64,000 nt of DNA, taken from assembly GCF_039536745.1 (NCBI RefSeq), contig NZ_BAAAZE010000009.1, positions 18,726 through 82,725 on the forward strand, in the 5' to 3' direction. The translations under genes were made by a program, and so were the position numbers. Numbering within the stretch: position 1 is the first letter of the stretch; each line of letters starts with the position of its first letter. Of the stretch, positions 1 through 8,568 are shown one piece after another. The stretch is from Actimicrobium antarcticum. Lineage in GTDB: Bacteria; Pseudomonadota; Gammaproteobacteria; Burkholderiales; Burkholderiaceae_D. A model generated the notes under the pieces. The model worked only from the letters and a program-made list of their open reading frames with translations. It ran no database searches and had not been told where the DNA came from.

Positions 1-1137
1 CGACAGCGTCATCACCGCGAACCAGTCGACGGCATTGATGGCGCCGCGTTTCATGGTGGGCAAACCGAATGCGGCCAGTATCGCCAGTGGTGGCAGCATC
101 GGCAGCAGGATGCCCTCGACGTGATTCGGACTAATCAGCGCAACCAGCACGACCACGACAAAAAACATCAGGGGTAACGCGATGTGCAGGGCGCTGTACT
201 GCTTGCGCCAGGCATACACGGCCCAGCCAGCGAACGGCCAGGCCGGCCACGCAAACCAGATCCCGTATCTGAAAAAATACTTCAAGCCAGTCAGCGTCGG
301 GAGTGCGATCTGTTCCAGATTCCAATCCATCCAGGCACTCGTCGGCGAGCCGCCGTAAGGCTGCATCACATTCGCCAGCAGCGGCCAGCTAGCGGTCAGG
401 GCCAGCGCTGTTGGCAGGCTCAGCATCAGCAGCCACCTTAGTACGGCGCGCTGCAGGAGCGTCGCCAATAGGGTCATGCCAAGCAGAATGCCAAGGGGCA
501 GCACCCAGCCACGGGTCAGTGCCAACAGGCCCAGCGTGGCGCCGCAGGCCAGGGCAGTGCGCGCCGATGGCAGGTCGGACAAGCGTACCGCTGCGTACAG
601 CGTCATGGCAACCAGCGACACCTGCAGCGCTTCTGCACTGGTTTCGTGGCTGTGCAACAATAAGCCGAGGCAACCCAGATAAATCAGCAATGCGCCATCG
701 GCCAGCGTGCGACCATAGTCGTTGGGTTCGGGTTGTCCGCCGAAAGCCAGCTTCAAGGGTTGGGTTTCGCTGCGACGTCCGAGCAAATACGTGGTGTACC
801 AGATCGACAGGGAGCCCAGCAGGAAAAAGCCGATGGTCGCCAGTCGCGCTGCCATCGCATCGCCTACCAGCCAGCCAAACAGCTTGATGCAAAGCGCACC
901 CATCCAGAACGCCAGCGGTCCCTTGTCGGGCATCGCCAGTCCGACAATATTGGGCCATAACCAGTCCGCAATACTGCCATGCGCCATGGTCCACATGATG
1001 CCGAATCCTGCGGCGTCATCGGTCTTCCACGGGTCACGGCCAATCAAGCCGGGCAGGATATACAGGATGCACAATGCGAACAGGGCGAGGCGCGGCAGCG
1101 CGAGGGTGGCAGAGGCGGGTAGACGGACAGGCTTCAT
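1..1137 (-). CDS. ArnT-like family 39 glycosyltransferase (C-terminus beyond the window)
   Basis: An uninterrupted leftward frame of 379 codons starts at the ATG at 1135-1137 and runs off the left edge, so the C-terminus is missing. The protein is strongly hydrophobic. A first membrane segment (about residues 14-30, LALFALCILYILPGL) is followed by the loop GRDPWKTDDAAGFGIMW and then many more membrane helices. The acidic loop after helix 1 is the usual site of the catalytic Asp in GT-C/PMT-type enzymes. Members transfer sugars such as 4-amino-arabinose from polyprenyl phosphate carriers to lipid A or proteins at the periplasmic face. The substrate cannot be told from sequence. It lies downstream of rpmE2 and is separated from it by a strong terminator. 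Confidence 0.75.
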   Translation of the reverse strand, partial: MKPVRLPASATLALPRLALFALCILYILPGLIGRDPWKTDDAAGFGIMWTMAHGSIADWLWPNIVGLAMPDKGPLAFWMGALCIKLFGWLVGDAMAARLATIGFFLLGSLSIWYTTYLLGRRSETQPLKLAFGGQPEPNDYGRTLADGALLIYLGCLGLLLHSHETSAEALQVSLVAMTLYAAVRLSDLPSARTALACGATLGLLALTRGWVLPLGILLGMTLLATLLQRAVLRWLLMLSLPTALALTASWPLLANVMQPYGGSPTSAWMDWNLEQIALPTLTGLKYFFRYGIWFAWPAWPFAGWAVYAWRKQYSALHIALPLMFFVVVVLVALISPNHVEGILLPMLPPLAILAAFGLPTMKRGAINAVDWFAVMTLS

Positions 1138-1232
1138 CAAGACGTGGCGGGTAGCGATTAGCCGAGAGTGGGGTCGGCGTTATTGTGCAGGAAAAGGCGG
1201 CGTAACAGTTTGGGTAACCATGTGGGTGCAAC

Positions 1233-1260
1233 AAAAAAGGCAGCCAAGGCTGCCTTTTTA
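1233..1260. terminator. Bidirectional rho-independent terminator after rpmE2
   Basis: The stem GGCAGCC / GGCTGCC (1239-1245 and 1248-1254) is bounded by an A run on the left and a T run on the right, so it can work in both directions. It lies 25 bases past the rpmE2 stop and isolates that gene from the glycosyltransferase. Confidence 0.85.
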
Positions 1261-1278
1261 TCGTGCTGCAACCAGGAA

Positions 1279-1548
1279 TTAGTCCTGGGCGATCTGGGTC
1301 TTTGAACCCACGGTACCAAACTTCTTGCGGAACTTGTCGACGCGGCCGGCGGTGTCAACGATCTTGTGCTTGCCGGTGTAGAACGGATGGGATTCCGACG
1401 ACACTTCGATCTTCACGAGCGGGTATTGCTTGCCCTCGAACTCAGCCATTTCACGGGTCTGAACGGTCGAACGGGTGATGAATTTGAAGTCGCAGGACAG
1501 ATCGTGGACCAGTACTTCGCGATAATTTGGGTGAATGCCGTCTTTCAT
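1279..1548 (-). CDS. rpmE2: 50S ribosomal protein L31 type B
   Basis: This 89-residue protein has the type-B L31 sequence: MKDGIHPNYREVLVHD at the start, then HPFYTGKHKIVDTAGRV and DKFRKKFG. The zinc-binding CxxC pairs of the type-A form are absent, and only one Cys remains (near residue 19). Type-B L31 is the zinc-independent paralogue and is often favoured in zinc limitation. The start is chosen at 1548 because family members begin MKxGIHP, although the frame stays open further upstream. It lies downstream of rho in the same direction, a common betaproteobacterial order, and ends at a strong terminator. Confidence 0.95.
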   Translation of the reverse strand: MKDGIHPNYREVLVHDLSCDFKFITRSTVQTREMAEFEGKQYPLVKIEVSSESHPFYTGKHKIVDTAGRVDKFRKKFGTVGSKTQIAQD

Positions 1549-1702
1549 TTGAAGCCTCGGTAGTTTGTTTGGTAGCCAATCGCCACTTCGTCGGTCGTTC
1601 TGCTTCTTGACCCGATTGATGATCACTTGCCGTTAAATGGATCGCGGATTATACAAGGGATTGGGGATTGCTAACCCGCTCCGCTGCAAATAGTTGTCGT
1701 TG

Positions 1703-1730
1703 GGCGTGAGATGGCTTACGCACTCACGCC
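1703..1730 (-). terminator. Hairpin just past rho
   Basis: The arms GGCGTGAG and CTCACGCC (1703-1710 and 1723-1730) flank a 12-base loop, 12 bases beyond the rho stop. There is no clear T run on either side, so it may be an mRNA 3'-end or a stability hairpin rather than a classical intrinsic terminator. Confidence 0.4.
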
Positions 1731-1741
1731 GCCGCGCCGGA

Positions 1742-3007
1742 TCAGGAGTTCCCGCGTCGCATCATGTCGAAGAATTCGGCGTTGTTCTTGGTCGCCTTCA
1801 TCTTGTCGAGGATGAACTCCATCGCTTCGATTTCATCCATGCTGTACAGCAGTTTGCGCAGTACCCAGATTTTTTGCAGCTGGTCTGGCTTGATCAGCAG
1901 CTCTTCGCGGCGGGTGCCGGATTTGTTGAGGTTGATGGCAGGGTAGACGCGCTTCTCGGCCAGGCGGCGCTCAAGATGCACCTCCATGTTGCCGGTACCC
2001 TTGAATTCTTCAAAGATCACGTCATCCATGCGGCTGCCGGTTTCGATCAGGGCGGTCGCGATGATGGTCAGCGAACCGCCTTCTTCGATATTGCGGGCCG
2101 CACCAAAGAAACGCTTCGGACGCTGCAACGCATTGGCATCCACACCACCGGTGAGCACTTTGCCCGAGGCCGGGATGACGGTGTTGTAGGCACGTGCCAG
2201 GCGGGTGATCGAGTCCAGCAGGATCACCACGTCTTTTTTCATTTCGACCAGGCGCTTGGCTTTTTCGAGCACCATTTCGGCGACTTGCACGTGACGGGTG
2301 GCTGGCTCGTCAAAGGTCGATGCGACCACTTCGCCACGTACCGAACGCTGCATCTCGGTCACTTCTTCCGGCCGTTCGTCGATCAGCAAGACGATCAGCG
2401 TGCAGTCAGGATGGTTCGCGGTAATCGCGTGCGCCATGTGCTGCAGGATGACCGATTTGCCGGATTTCGGCGACGCCACCAGCAAGCCGCGCTGGCCTTT
2501 GCCGATCGGCGCGATCAGGTCGATGATGCGGCCGGTGATGTTTTCCTGGCCATTCATTTCACGCTCGAGGCGCAATGGCTGGTTCGGATGCAGCGGTGTC
2601 AGGTTTTCAAACAGGATGCGGTGTTTCGAGGCTTCCGGCGATTCGCCGTTGACCTTGTCGACTTTCACCAGCGCGAAGTAGCGTTCGCCATCCTTCGGGG
2701 TGCGTACTTCACCTTCGATCGAATCGCCGGTATGCAGATTGAAGCGGCGGATTTGCGATGGCGAGATATAGATGTCGTCGGTGGATGCCATGTAGCTGGC
2801 ATCGGGCGAGCGCAGGAAGCCGAAGCCGTCAGGCAGCACTTCCAGGGCGCCGTCGCCAAAAATCTGTTCGCCGGATTTCGCGCGTTTTTTCAGGATCGCA
2901 AACATCAGCTCCTGTTTGCGCAAGCGGGCGGCGTTATCGATATCGAGGCCGATGGCCATTTCAAGCAGGGCGGAAACGTGTAGCGCCTTGAGTTCTGATA
3001 AGTGCAT
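1742..3007 (-). CDS. rho: Transcription termination factor Rho
   Basis: Rho is the hexameric RNA-dependent ATPase that ends transcription at rut-containing transcripts. At 421 residues it has the normal length. In order it has an N-terminal helical domain (MHLSELKALHVS), the cold-shock-like RNA-binding domain (residues about 45-125, GFGFLRSPDASYM), Walker A (ASPKSGKS, about residue 180), Walker B and the Q/R-loop region (DSITRLARAYN, TGGVDANAL). The start is set at MHLSEL, the family consensus; a second ATG six bases upstream (3013) adds only two residues. It lies between trxA and rpmE2, all leftward, with hairpins on both sides. Confidence 0.97.
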   Translation of the reverse strand: MHLSELKALHVSALLEMAIGLDIDNAARLRKQELMFAILKKRAKSGEQIFGDGALEVLPDGFGFLRSPDASYMASTDDIYISPSQIRRFNLHTGDSIEGEVRTPKDGERYFALVKVDKVNGESPEASKHRILFENLTPLHPNQPLRLEREMNGQENITGRIIDLIAPIGKGQRGLLVASPKSGKSVILQHMAHAITANHPDCTLIVLLIDERPEEVTEMQRSVRGEVVASTFDEPATRHVQVAEMVLEKAKRLVEMKKDVVILLDSITRLARAYNTVIPASGKVLTGGVDANALQRPKRFFGAARNIEEGGSLTIIATALIETGSRMDDVIFEEFKGTGNMEVHLERRLAEKRVYPAINLNKSGTRREELLIKPDQLQKIWVLRKLLYSMDEIEAMEFILDKMKATKNNAEFFDMMRRGNS

Positions 3008-3094
3008 GGTCATTATTGAATATGAGTATCCCGTGACGGGAAAGTAGAGGTGGGGGAGGGAACTGCGTGGTGAAATTATTCGGTGATACGACGT

Positions 3095-3122
3095 CAGCGA
3101 CGATGCGGGCGCACCGTCGCTG
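3095..3122 (-). terminator. Hairpin between trxA and rho
   Basis: The arms CAGCGACG and CGTCGCTG (3095-3102 and 3115-3122) lie 7 bases past the trxA stop with a 12-base loop. No T tract follows in the leftward direction, so it is probably a weak terminator or an attenuating hairpin limiting read-through into rho. Confidence 0.4.
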
Positions 3123-3128
3123 TCGGGA

Positions 3129-3455
3129 TCAGATGTTGCTGTCGATGAACGAGGTCAGCTGGCCTTTGGCCATGGCGCCCACTTTTTGTGCAGCCGGTAC
3201 GCCGTTCTTGAATAGGATCAGTGTCGGGATGCCGCGAATGCCAAACTTGGCCGGGATGGCCTGGTTGGCATCCACATCCATTTTCGCAATCAACAGTTTG
3301 CCATCATAGTCGTTGGCGATTTCTTCAAGGATAGGGGCGATCGACTTGCACGGACCGCACCACTCTGCCCAGAAATCAACCAGCACAGGCTTGTCGGATT
3401 TGAGGACGTCAATGTCGAAAGACGCATCAGTAATGTGTTTGATATTTTCGCTCAT
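3129..3455 (-). CDS. trxA: Thioredoxin
   Basis: This is a 108-residue cytoplasmic thiol-disulfide oxidoreductase. The active site WCGPC has its cysteines at 33 and 36, inside the standard segment DFWAEWCGPCKSIAP. The cis-Pro region IRGIPTLILFKNG and the C-terminal helix are also present. It reduces ribonucleotide reductase and other targets with electrons from thioredoxin reductase. It lies upstream of rho on the same strand, as in many proteobacteria. Confidence 0.97.
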   Translation of the reverse strand: MSENIKHITDASFDIDVLKSDKPVLVDFWAEWCGPCKSIAPILEEIANDYDGKLLIAKMDVDANQAIPAKFGIRGIPTLILFKNGVPAAQKVGAMAKGQLTSFIDSNI

Positions 3456-3958
3456 GGTGTCGTCTGATAGAGGAATAAAGGTGATTCAGTGGTGAATCAG
3501 GGGTGAGTCAACGCCGCAGTTTCGTCGCCATTTCCTGAACTTGCCACAACGCTGCCGTGATGAACTCTACGGAAGAAGATCGTGCTGCAATGGTGGAATT
3601 CAAGGGGCTTGCAGGTGGGAGTGAAGAGGCCTGCGGCTAAGTATTTCGGAAACTATAACCGATTTTTACCCGGTGCGGGCCGGGCGGGTGCATTGACATC
3701 GACGGCTCACCTGAATTGAGTGATACAGATCGTAGTAGCGGTTCCATTTGACTTTACTTCTCGATGCTTGATTTCGCGGCGCAGGCGGTCTTTATTTGTC
3801 AGCTCGCACGCAATACATTGATCACCGTCGACGACGGTTGTAAAAAATTTGAGGATGCAATCAGACGCTTCATGAATTCGCGACGCAGCTTGACAAAAAT
3901 CCAGTGGGCTTCACCTGAATCGGTTGACGAGAATTCCTTCGCCAAACTATAGTGCCGC
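3456..3958. other. Intergenic stretch between divergent trxA and zapB-like genes
   Basis: These 503 bases must hold the promoters of trxA (leftward) and of the zapB-like/zapA operon (rightward). I see TTGACA at 3693-3698 but no well-spaced -10 element. A 62-codon rightward frame at 3764-3952 has no recognisable family features and I do not call it. Confidence 0.5.
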
Positions 3959-4198
3959 ATGATTTCAGATTTCACACAACTGTCAGAAAAAGTCGGTCAG
4001 CTCGCAGAGCTGGCTATTTCATTGCGCCGCGAAAATGCCGAGCTGCAGAAGTATGCCGTCAGTCTCGCAGTCGACAACGCCGAGCTGACCCGACGCATGC
4101 AGGAGGCGCACGACCGCGTTGCCGCATTGCTGGAGCGGTTACCTGCAGATCCGCCAATTGTCCCGATCGAAGTAACAGACACCGAGGAATCCGCATGA
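3959..4198 (+). CDS. Small coiled-coil protein, ZapB-like
   Basis: This 79-residue protein is almost wholly a predicted coiled coil. Heptad-like spacing runs from QLSEKVGQLAELAISLRREN to about residue 60, followed by a short acidic, proline-containing tail. Its stop overlaps the zapA start in ATGA, so the two are likely translationally coupled. Small coiled-coil partners upstream of zapA are usual in beta- and gammaproteobacteria and are grouped with cell-division factors of the ZapB/TIGR02449 type. The division role is inferred from neighbourhood and shape, not from a catalytic motif. Confidence 0.75.
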   Translation: MISDFTQLSEKVGQLAELAISLRRENAELQKYAVSLAVDNAELTRRMQEAHDRVAALLERLPADPPIVPIEVTDTEESA

Positions 4199-4506
4199 TC
4201 CAGCTGCCAGTCACCATCATGGGTCAGCCGTACACGCTGGTGTGCAAAGAAGGCGAGGAAGCAGTATTGCAATCCGCGGTCGACTATCTGGACAAGCGCA
4301 TGTGCGCAATTCGCGATGGCGGTAAAGTCAAAGGCAACGACCGGATTGCCGTCATGGCTGCGCTAGGTGTGGCTGCCGAATTGCTGTCAACCAAAGCGCC
4401 GCAAGGGCCGCTGTCGGATCTGTCGATGGCCGAGGTGCAGCAACAGATTCAGGGCATGCATCTGGTACTCGATCAGGCCTTGACACCGCAAGAAAACCTG
4501 TTCTGA
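4195..4506 (+). CDS. zapA: Cell division protein ZapA
   Basis: This 103-residue protein starts MIQLPVTIMGQPYTLVC, the typical ZapA beta-hairpin that cross-links FtsZ. A long C-terminal helix (NDRIAVMAALGVAAELL and on) mediates dimer and tetramer formation. ZapA acts in the cytoplasm at the Z ring. The start at 4195 is fixed by the ATGA overlap with the upstream coiled-coil gene. 6S RNA follows about 95 bases downstream, the conserved zapA-ssrS order of many proteobacteria. Confidence 0.92.
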   Translation: MIQLPVTIMGQPYTLVCKEGEEAVLQSAVDYLDKRMCAIRDGGKVKGNDRIAVMAALGVAAELLSTKAPQGPLSDLSMAEVQQQIQGMHLVLDQALTPQENLF

Positions 4507-4569
4507 AAACCGCCTTGCTTTCATGCTGACTGCGTCAGGAAAAGCAGTGAAAAAAAGCCGCTAAAACGT

Positions 4570-4597
4570 TTGACACAAGAACCGATCAGAGTAGACT
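4570..4597 (+). promoter_or_regulatory. Sigma-70 promoter of 6S RNA
   Basis: TTGACA at 4570-4575 and TAGACT at 4592-4597 are separated by 16 bases. They sit directly upstream of the first conserved bases of 6S RNA at about 4601-4604. Confidence 0.7.
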
Positions 4598-4601
4598 TTG
4601 A

Positions 4602-4778
4602 TTTCCCTGCAGTGCTCGCGATTGCCATATATTCCTTGAGCCATTTAAATGCATCGGCCGCGGAATATTGTTTGGTGGGTGTGCTTGTCGCTAGTCCGAT
4701 GAGCCCAAAATTGAACTGACTGCAGCCACCTTGAACCTCTTGGTTCGGGATGCCGGCAAAGCGGCACCAGCGGGGATT
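4602..4778 (+). ncRNA. ssrS: 6S RNA
   Basis: The sequence keeps the recognisable blocks of proteobacterial 6S RNA in order: a closing stem (TTTCCCTGC near 4602 and GCGGGGA near 4770-4776), CCTTGAGCC, the central-bubble side GGTGGGTGTGCTTGTCGC, GAGCCCAAAATTGAACT, CTGCAGCCACCTTGAACC, and GGTTCGGG. Length is about 177 nt. 6S RNA mimics an open promoter, binds sigma-70 RNA polymerase holoenzyme and represses transcription in stationary phase. A promoter lies upstream and a terminator downstream, and it follows zapA as expected. The ends are approximate. Confidence 0.9.
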
Positions 4779-4785
4779 TATGTTG

Positions 4786-4818
4786 AAGCGGTTGCATGAA
4801 AATGCAGCCGCTTTTTTT
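4786..4818 (+). terminator. Rho-independent terminator after 6S RNA
   Basis: The 12-base arms AAGCGGTTGCAT and ATGCAGCCGCTT pair around a GAAA-type loop, apart from one mismatch, and are followed by a T run ending at about 4818. Confidence 0.85.
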
Positions 4819-4904
4819 CGTCCTGACGATATTCAGTCCTGCCGGTTTCTTGTGTTCCGCACGCATCTTCCGTCTTTGACCAATTACACAGAGTGACCAC
4901 AACC

Positions 4905-5375
4905 ATGTCCTACTGGCTGATGAAATCCGAACCCACCGAAGTCAGCATCGACGACATGCTGGCCGCTCCGGCCCGGACCATGCCGTGGTTCGGTATCCGC
5001 AATTATCAGTCGCGCAATTTCATGCGCGATGCGATGCGGGTGGGTGATGGCGTGCTGTTCTATCACTCCAGTTGTGCCGCGCCCGGGATCGTCGGACTGG
5101 CCGAAGTGGCCAGCACACCCTATCCGGATTTCACGCAGTTCGAGCCGCGCAGTCATTACTTTGATCCGAAAGCCACGCCCGAAAATCCGCGCTGGATGAT
5201 GGTCGACATACGCGCATTGCGGGCAGTGCCGTTGATTCCTCTGTCGGCACTGCGCGCTGCGCCCGAGCTGGCCGACATGCAAGTACTCAAACGCGGCAAT
5301 CGTCTGTCGATCTCGCGCGTCGAGGCAGCCGACTGGCGCTGGATCAACCAGCATCTGATTGCTCCCGCGACCTGA
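4905..5375 (+). CDS. EVE domain-containing protein
   Basis: This 156-residue protein is a single EVE domain (PUA/YTH-like fold): MSYWLMKSEPTEVSIDD at the start, then WFGIRNYQSRNFMRD, VGDGVLFYHSS and the final WINQHL region. EVE domains bind modified bases in DNA or RNA. The cellular role of the stand-alone housekeeping form is unknown. The start at 4905 matches the family (MxYWLMKSEP); an in-frame ATG at 4893 is four codons longer. It lies between 6S RNA and the TauE-type permease. Confidence 0.88.
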   Translation: MSYWLMKSEPTEVSIDDMLAAPARTMPWFGIRNYQSRNFMRDAMRVGDGVLFYHSSCAAPGIVGLAEVASTPYPDFTQFEPRSHYFDPKATPENPRWMMVDIRALRAVPLIPLSALRAAPELADMQVLKRGNRLSISRVEAADWRWINQHLIAPAT

Positions 5376-5430
5376 TACGTTTGAAAAAAAAATCCACCTA
5401 ATCGTCCTTTTCCGCGCAGGAGCCCACCCG

Positions 5431-6234
5431 ATGGACCTCAGTCTGATCATTGCATTTCTCGTTCTTGGCAGCGCCGTTGGTTTTGCTGCAGGTTTGCTGG
5501 GTATCGGCGGCGGCATGCTGCTGGTGCCATTCATCACTGCCTTGCTGACCTACAAGGCATTTCCGAAAGAGCTGATCATCCACATGGCGATTGCGACATC
5601 GCTGGCCACCATCATGTTCACGTCGGTGTCATCGGTGATCGCGCATCACCGCCGTGGCGCAGTGCGCTGGGACGTGGTCAGGTTGCTCGCACCGGGCATC
5701 CTGGTCGGCTCTTGGATCGGTCCGTGGATCGGCAAGCAAATGAACTCGTCCGGACTTGCGCTCTTTTTTGCCGTGTTTGTGGCACTGTCCGCAACCCAGA
5801 TGCTGTTTGATAAAAAACCGGCAGGCACGCGCGGGTTGCCGCGCGGCGTAGGAATGTTCGGCGCGGGCGGAGTCATCGGTGTGCTGGCAGGGCTGGTTGG
5901 CGCCGGTGGCGGATTCATCTCGGTACCGTTCATGACCTGGTGTAACGTCAAGATTCACAATGCGGTCGCCACCAGCGCCGCTCTCGGTTTTCCGATCGCC
6001 CTGGCGGGGACGCTGTCGAATGTGTATTTCGGCATGTCGATGCCGGATTTGCCGCCGGGCTCGCTTGGCTTTATTTATCTGCCGGCATTGCTGGTGGTGT
6101 CGCTGGCCAGCGTGGTGACTGCACCGCTTGGTGCGAAGGCGGCGCATGCATTGCCCGTCAAGACTCTGAAAAAAGTCTTTGCAGTCACGCTGTATGCGCT
6201 GGCCAGTTACATGCTCTACAAGGCGCTGGCGTAA
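5431..6234 (+). CDS. TauE/SafE-family membrane transporter
   Basis: This 267-residue membrane protein has about eight helices in two similar halves. Each half carries the glycine-rich signature (AAGLLGIGGGMLLVPF near residue 20-35, AGLVGAGGGFISVPF near 155-170). TauE/SafE (DUF81) proteins are thought to export sulfite, sulfoacetate or other organosulfur anions. The substrate here is unknown. The start is chosen at 5431 because the hydrophobic domain begins there and a CAGGAG ribosome site precedes it. The frame upstream overlaps the EVE gene. Confidence 0.88.
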   Translation: MDLSLIIAFLVLGSAVGFAAGLLGIGGGMLLVPFITALLTYKAFPKELIIHMAIATSLATIMFTSVSSVIAHHRRGAVRWDVVRLLAPGILVGSWIGPWIGKQMNSSGLALFFAVFVALSATQMLFDKKPAGTRGLPRGVGMFGAGGVIGVLAGLVGAGGGFISVPFMTWCNVKIHNAVATSAALGFPIALAGTLSNVYFGMSMPDLPPGSLGFIYLPALLVVSLASVVTAPLGAKAAHALPVKTLKKVFAVTLYALASYMLYKALA

Positions 6235-6259
6235 CCCCACTTACCGCAGCGCGACAGCC

Positions 6260-7765
6260 TCACCCGCCGAAGCGCTCGCGCAAGACGTTTTTTTGCACCT
6301 TGCTCATGGCATTGCGCGGCAGCTCGTCGACAAAGTGCACTTGCTTGGGCACCTTGAAATTGGCGATTTGCGATTTCATCATTGCAATGACTTGCGCTTC
6401 CGACAGACCCGTGCCCGGCTGTGCAACGATGACAGCCACCACGGCTTCGCCGAAGTCCGGATGGGGTATGCCAATCACCGCCGATTCCTGCACGCCATCG
6501 AGCTCGTCGAGGAAGGATTCGATTTCTTTCGGATAGATGTTGTAGCCGCCCGAAATGATCAGGTCCTTGCTGCGACCAACGATGCTGAGGTAACCGTTCG
6601 GATCCATGCAGCCGACATCGCCGGTCATGAAATAACCATCGGCCGTGAACTCCTGCGCAGTTTTTTCCGGCATCTGCCAGTAGCCCCTGAAAATGTTCGG
6701 GCCGCGGGCCTGGATACCGCCGATCTCACCGACAGCGCAGGGCACGTTGTCGTCACCCACCACACGCAGTTCGACACCCGGTAGGGGCAATCCGACCGTG
6801 CCGCCGATGCGTTCGCCATCATACGGATTCGACGTCATCATGGCAGTTTCGCTCATGCCATAGCGTTCCAGTATCGTCATGCCGGTGCGTTCGGTGAAGG
6901 CGCGAAACGTCTCCAGCAGCAAGGGTGCCGAACCTGAAATGAACAGGCGGATCGACGCGCATGCCGCGCGATCGAATGCCGGATCGGCCAGCAGTCGCAC
7001 ATAAAAGGTCGGCACGCCCATGAAGATCGTGGCCTGAGGCAAATATCGAATCACTTCGGCGCAGTCGAACTTCGGCAGGAAGATCATCTTGCTGCCGTTG
7101 AGCAGCGCGCCATGGCACGCCACGAACAGGCCGTGGATGTGGAACAGCGGCAGCGCATGCAGTAACACATCGTCCGCTTGCCAGTGCCAGTACTGCTGCA
7201 ATACCTGCGCATTCGATGCCAGGTTGTGATGGGTCAGCATCGCGCCTTTGCTGCGGCCGGTGGTGCCCGACGTGTACAACAGCGCGGCCAGATCATCGGG
7301 CGTCACGGCGACGGTGTCGAACGCGTCCGGATGGGTTGCTGCGCGTTCCAGCAGCGAGCCGTGGCGCTGATCGTCCAGCGTGAAAACATGCCGCGTGCCT
7401 GCCGAAAAAGCCAGTTTCGAGACCCAACCGAAATTGGCCGGTGAACACACCACCACTGCCGGTTGGGCATCGTTGATGAAGTAGTCGATTTCGGTCGTGC
7501 GGTAGGCGGTATTGAGCGGAACGAAGGTGAAGCCGGCGCGCAGCGTGGCCAGGTAGGCCATCAGCGCTTCCGGAGATTTCTCGACCTGCACGGCAATGCG
7601 GGAGCCGGGTGCCAGGCCGAGGCTGGCGAACAGGTTGGCGATGCGGGCACTGGCGCGCTCCAGGTCGTCCCAGCTGTACTGCAGACCGTCATGGTTTTCA
7701 ATTGCGCAGGTGGATCGGTCCACTGGAAAATGCGCCGCAAACAGCGCGTAGAGATTGTTGTTCAT
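6260..7765 (-). CDS. matB: Malonyl-CoA synthetase (ANL-family acyl-CoA ligase)
   Basis: This 501-residue AMP-forming ligase has the P-loop TSGTTGRSKGAML (about residues 155-170), the YGMSETAMMTSNPYDGERIGG region that in MatB forms the malonate pocket, the hinge VGRSKDLIISGGYNIYPKEIE and the C-terminal catalytic Lys segment PRNAMSKVQK. MatB activates malonate to malonyl-CoA. Its start overlaps the lgt stop in ATGA (7762-7765), so it is likely coupled to lgt; no malonate decarboxylase gene is nearby. Assignment to malonate rather than another small acid is strong by motif but not proven. Confidence 0.85.
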   Translation of the reverse strand: MNNNLYALFAAHFPVDRSTCAIENHDGLQYSWDDLERASARIANLFASLGLAPGSRIAVQVEKSPEALMAYLATLRAGFTFVPLNTAYRTTEIDYFINDAQPAVVVCSPANFGWVSKLAFSAGTRHVFTLDDQRHGSLLERAATHPDAFDTVAVTPDDLAALLYTSGTTGRSKGAMLTHHNLASNAQVLQQYWHWQADDVLLHALPLFHIHGLFVACHGALLNGSKMIFLPKFDCAEVIRYLPQATIFMGVPTFYVRLLADPAFDRAACASIRLFISGSAPLLLETFRAFTERTGMTILERYGMSETAMMTSNPYDGERIGGTVGLPLPGVELRVVGDDNVPCAVGEIGGIQARGPNIFRGYWQMPEKTAQEFTADGYFMTGDVGCMDPNGYLSIVGRSKDLIISGGYNIYPKEIESFLDELDGVQESAVIGIPHPDFGEAVVAVIVAQPGTGLSEAQVIAMMKSQIANFKVPKQVHFVDELPRNAMSKVQKNVLRERFGG

Positions 7766-8568
7766 CGTGCTGCTCCGGGACTGCTGCGATACGCCACCAC
7801 CAGCAACACGACACCCAGCACGATCATCGGTACCGACAACATCTGTCCTGCCGAAATCGTCACCGGACCGATGGGTACCAGATAATCGGGAGTGCGGAAG
7901 TACTCGGTAAAAAAGCGCGCACAGCCATAGCCCAGTGCGAACAAACCGCTGACCGCCATCCGTGGCCGCGCCTTGCGTGCATACAGCCACAGCACGATAA
8001 ATAGCAGCAGGCCATCGACCAGTGCCTGGTAGATCGGCGACGGATGACGCGGCAGGTTATCGACATTCGGCCAGATCATTGCCCATGGCAGGGTTGCGTC
8101 GGCGATGCGGCCTGGCAGTTCGGCATTGATGAAGTTGCCGATGCGACCGAATGCGTAACCGAGGGGCACTAGCGGCGCAATGAAATCCATCACGTCCATC
8201 AAGTGCCGGCCACGGCGCCGGCTCCAGATCGCCATCGCCAGCAGCACGCCGAGGAAGCCACCGTGGAACGACATGCCACCTTTCCAGACCATGAAAATTT
8301 CTAGCGGATTGCTGAAGTAATAGAGCGGGTTATAGAAAAGCACTTCGCCTAACCGGCCACCGATGACGACACCAAGCACGCCATAAAACAGCATGTCGTC
8401 GAGGTCCTCTTTTTTCCAGCCCATCACGGCGATATGGGCCTGCCTGATACGCAGGCGGCCCAGCAGCATGAACTGCGCAAACGCGGCCAGGTACATCAGT
8501 CCGTACCAGCGGATGGCCAACGGGCCAAGATGAATCGCGATCGGATCGGGCATCGGGTGAATCAGCAT
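7762..8568 (-). CDS. lgt: Phosphatidylglycerol-prolipoprotein diacylglyceryl transferase
   Basis: This 268-residue inner-membrane enzyme performs the first step of lipoprotein maturation, moving diacylglycerol from phosphatidylglycerol to the lipobox Cys. About seven membrane helices are visible. The Lgt signature GRIGNFINAELPGR lies near residue 140, and the essential SFHGGFLGVL segment near residue 100. It starts one base beyond the LysR stop and overlaps the ligase gene at its end, so the three leftward genes are probably cotranscribed. Confidence 0.96.
   Translation of the reverse strand: MLIHPMPDPIAIHLGPLAIRWYGLMYLAAFAQFMLLGRLRIRQAHIAVMGWKKEDLDDMLFYGVLGVVIGGRLGEVLFYNPLYYFSNPLEIFMVWKGGMSFHGGFLGVLLAMAIWSRRRGRHLMDVMDFIAPLVPLGYAFGRIGNFINAELPGRIADATLPWAMIWPNVDNLPRHPSPIYQALVDGLLLFIVLWLYARKARPRMAVSGLFALGYGCARFFTEYFRTPDYLVPIGPVTISAGQMLSVPMIVLGVVLLVVAYRSSPGAAR

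Noticed and set aside
1694..2983. 429-codon rightward frame opposite rho
   Set aside because: It is an antisense shadow of rho in GC-rich DNA; the same applies to long frames opposite aceE, argD, pcnB, panB, purD and the DadA-like gene.
3764..3952. 62-codon rightward frame before the zapB-like gene
   Set aside because: No ribosome site, no recognisable motif, and it fills the expected promoter region.
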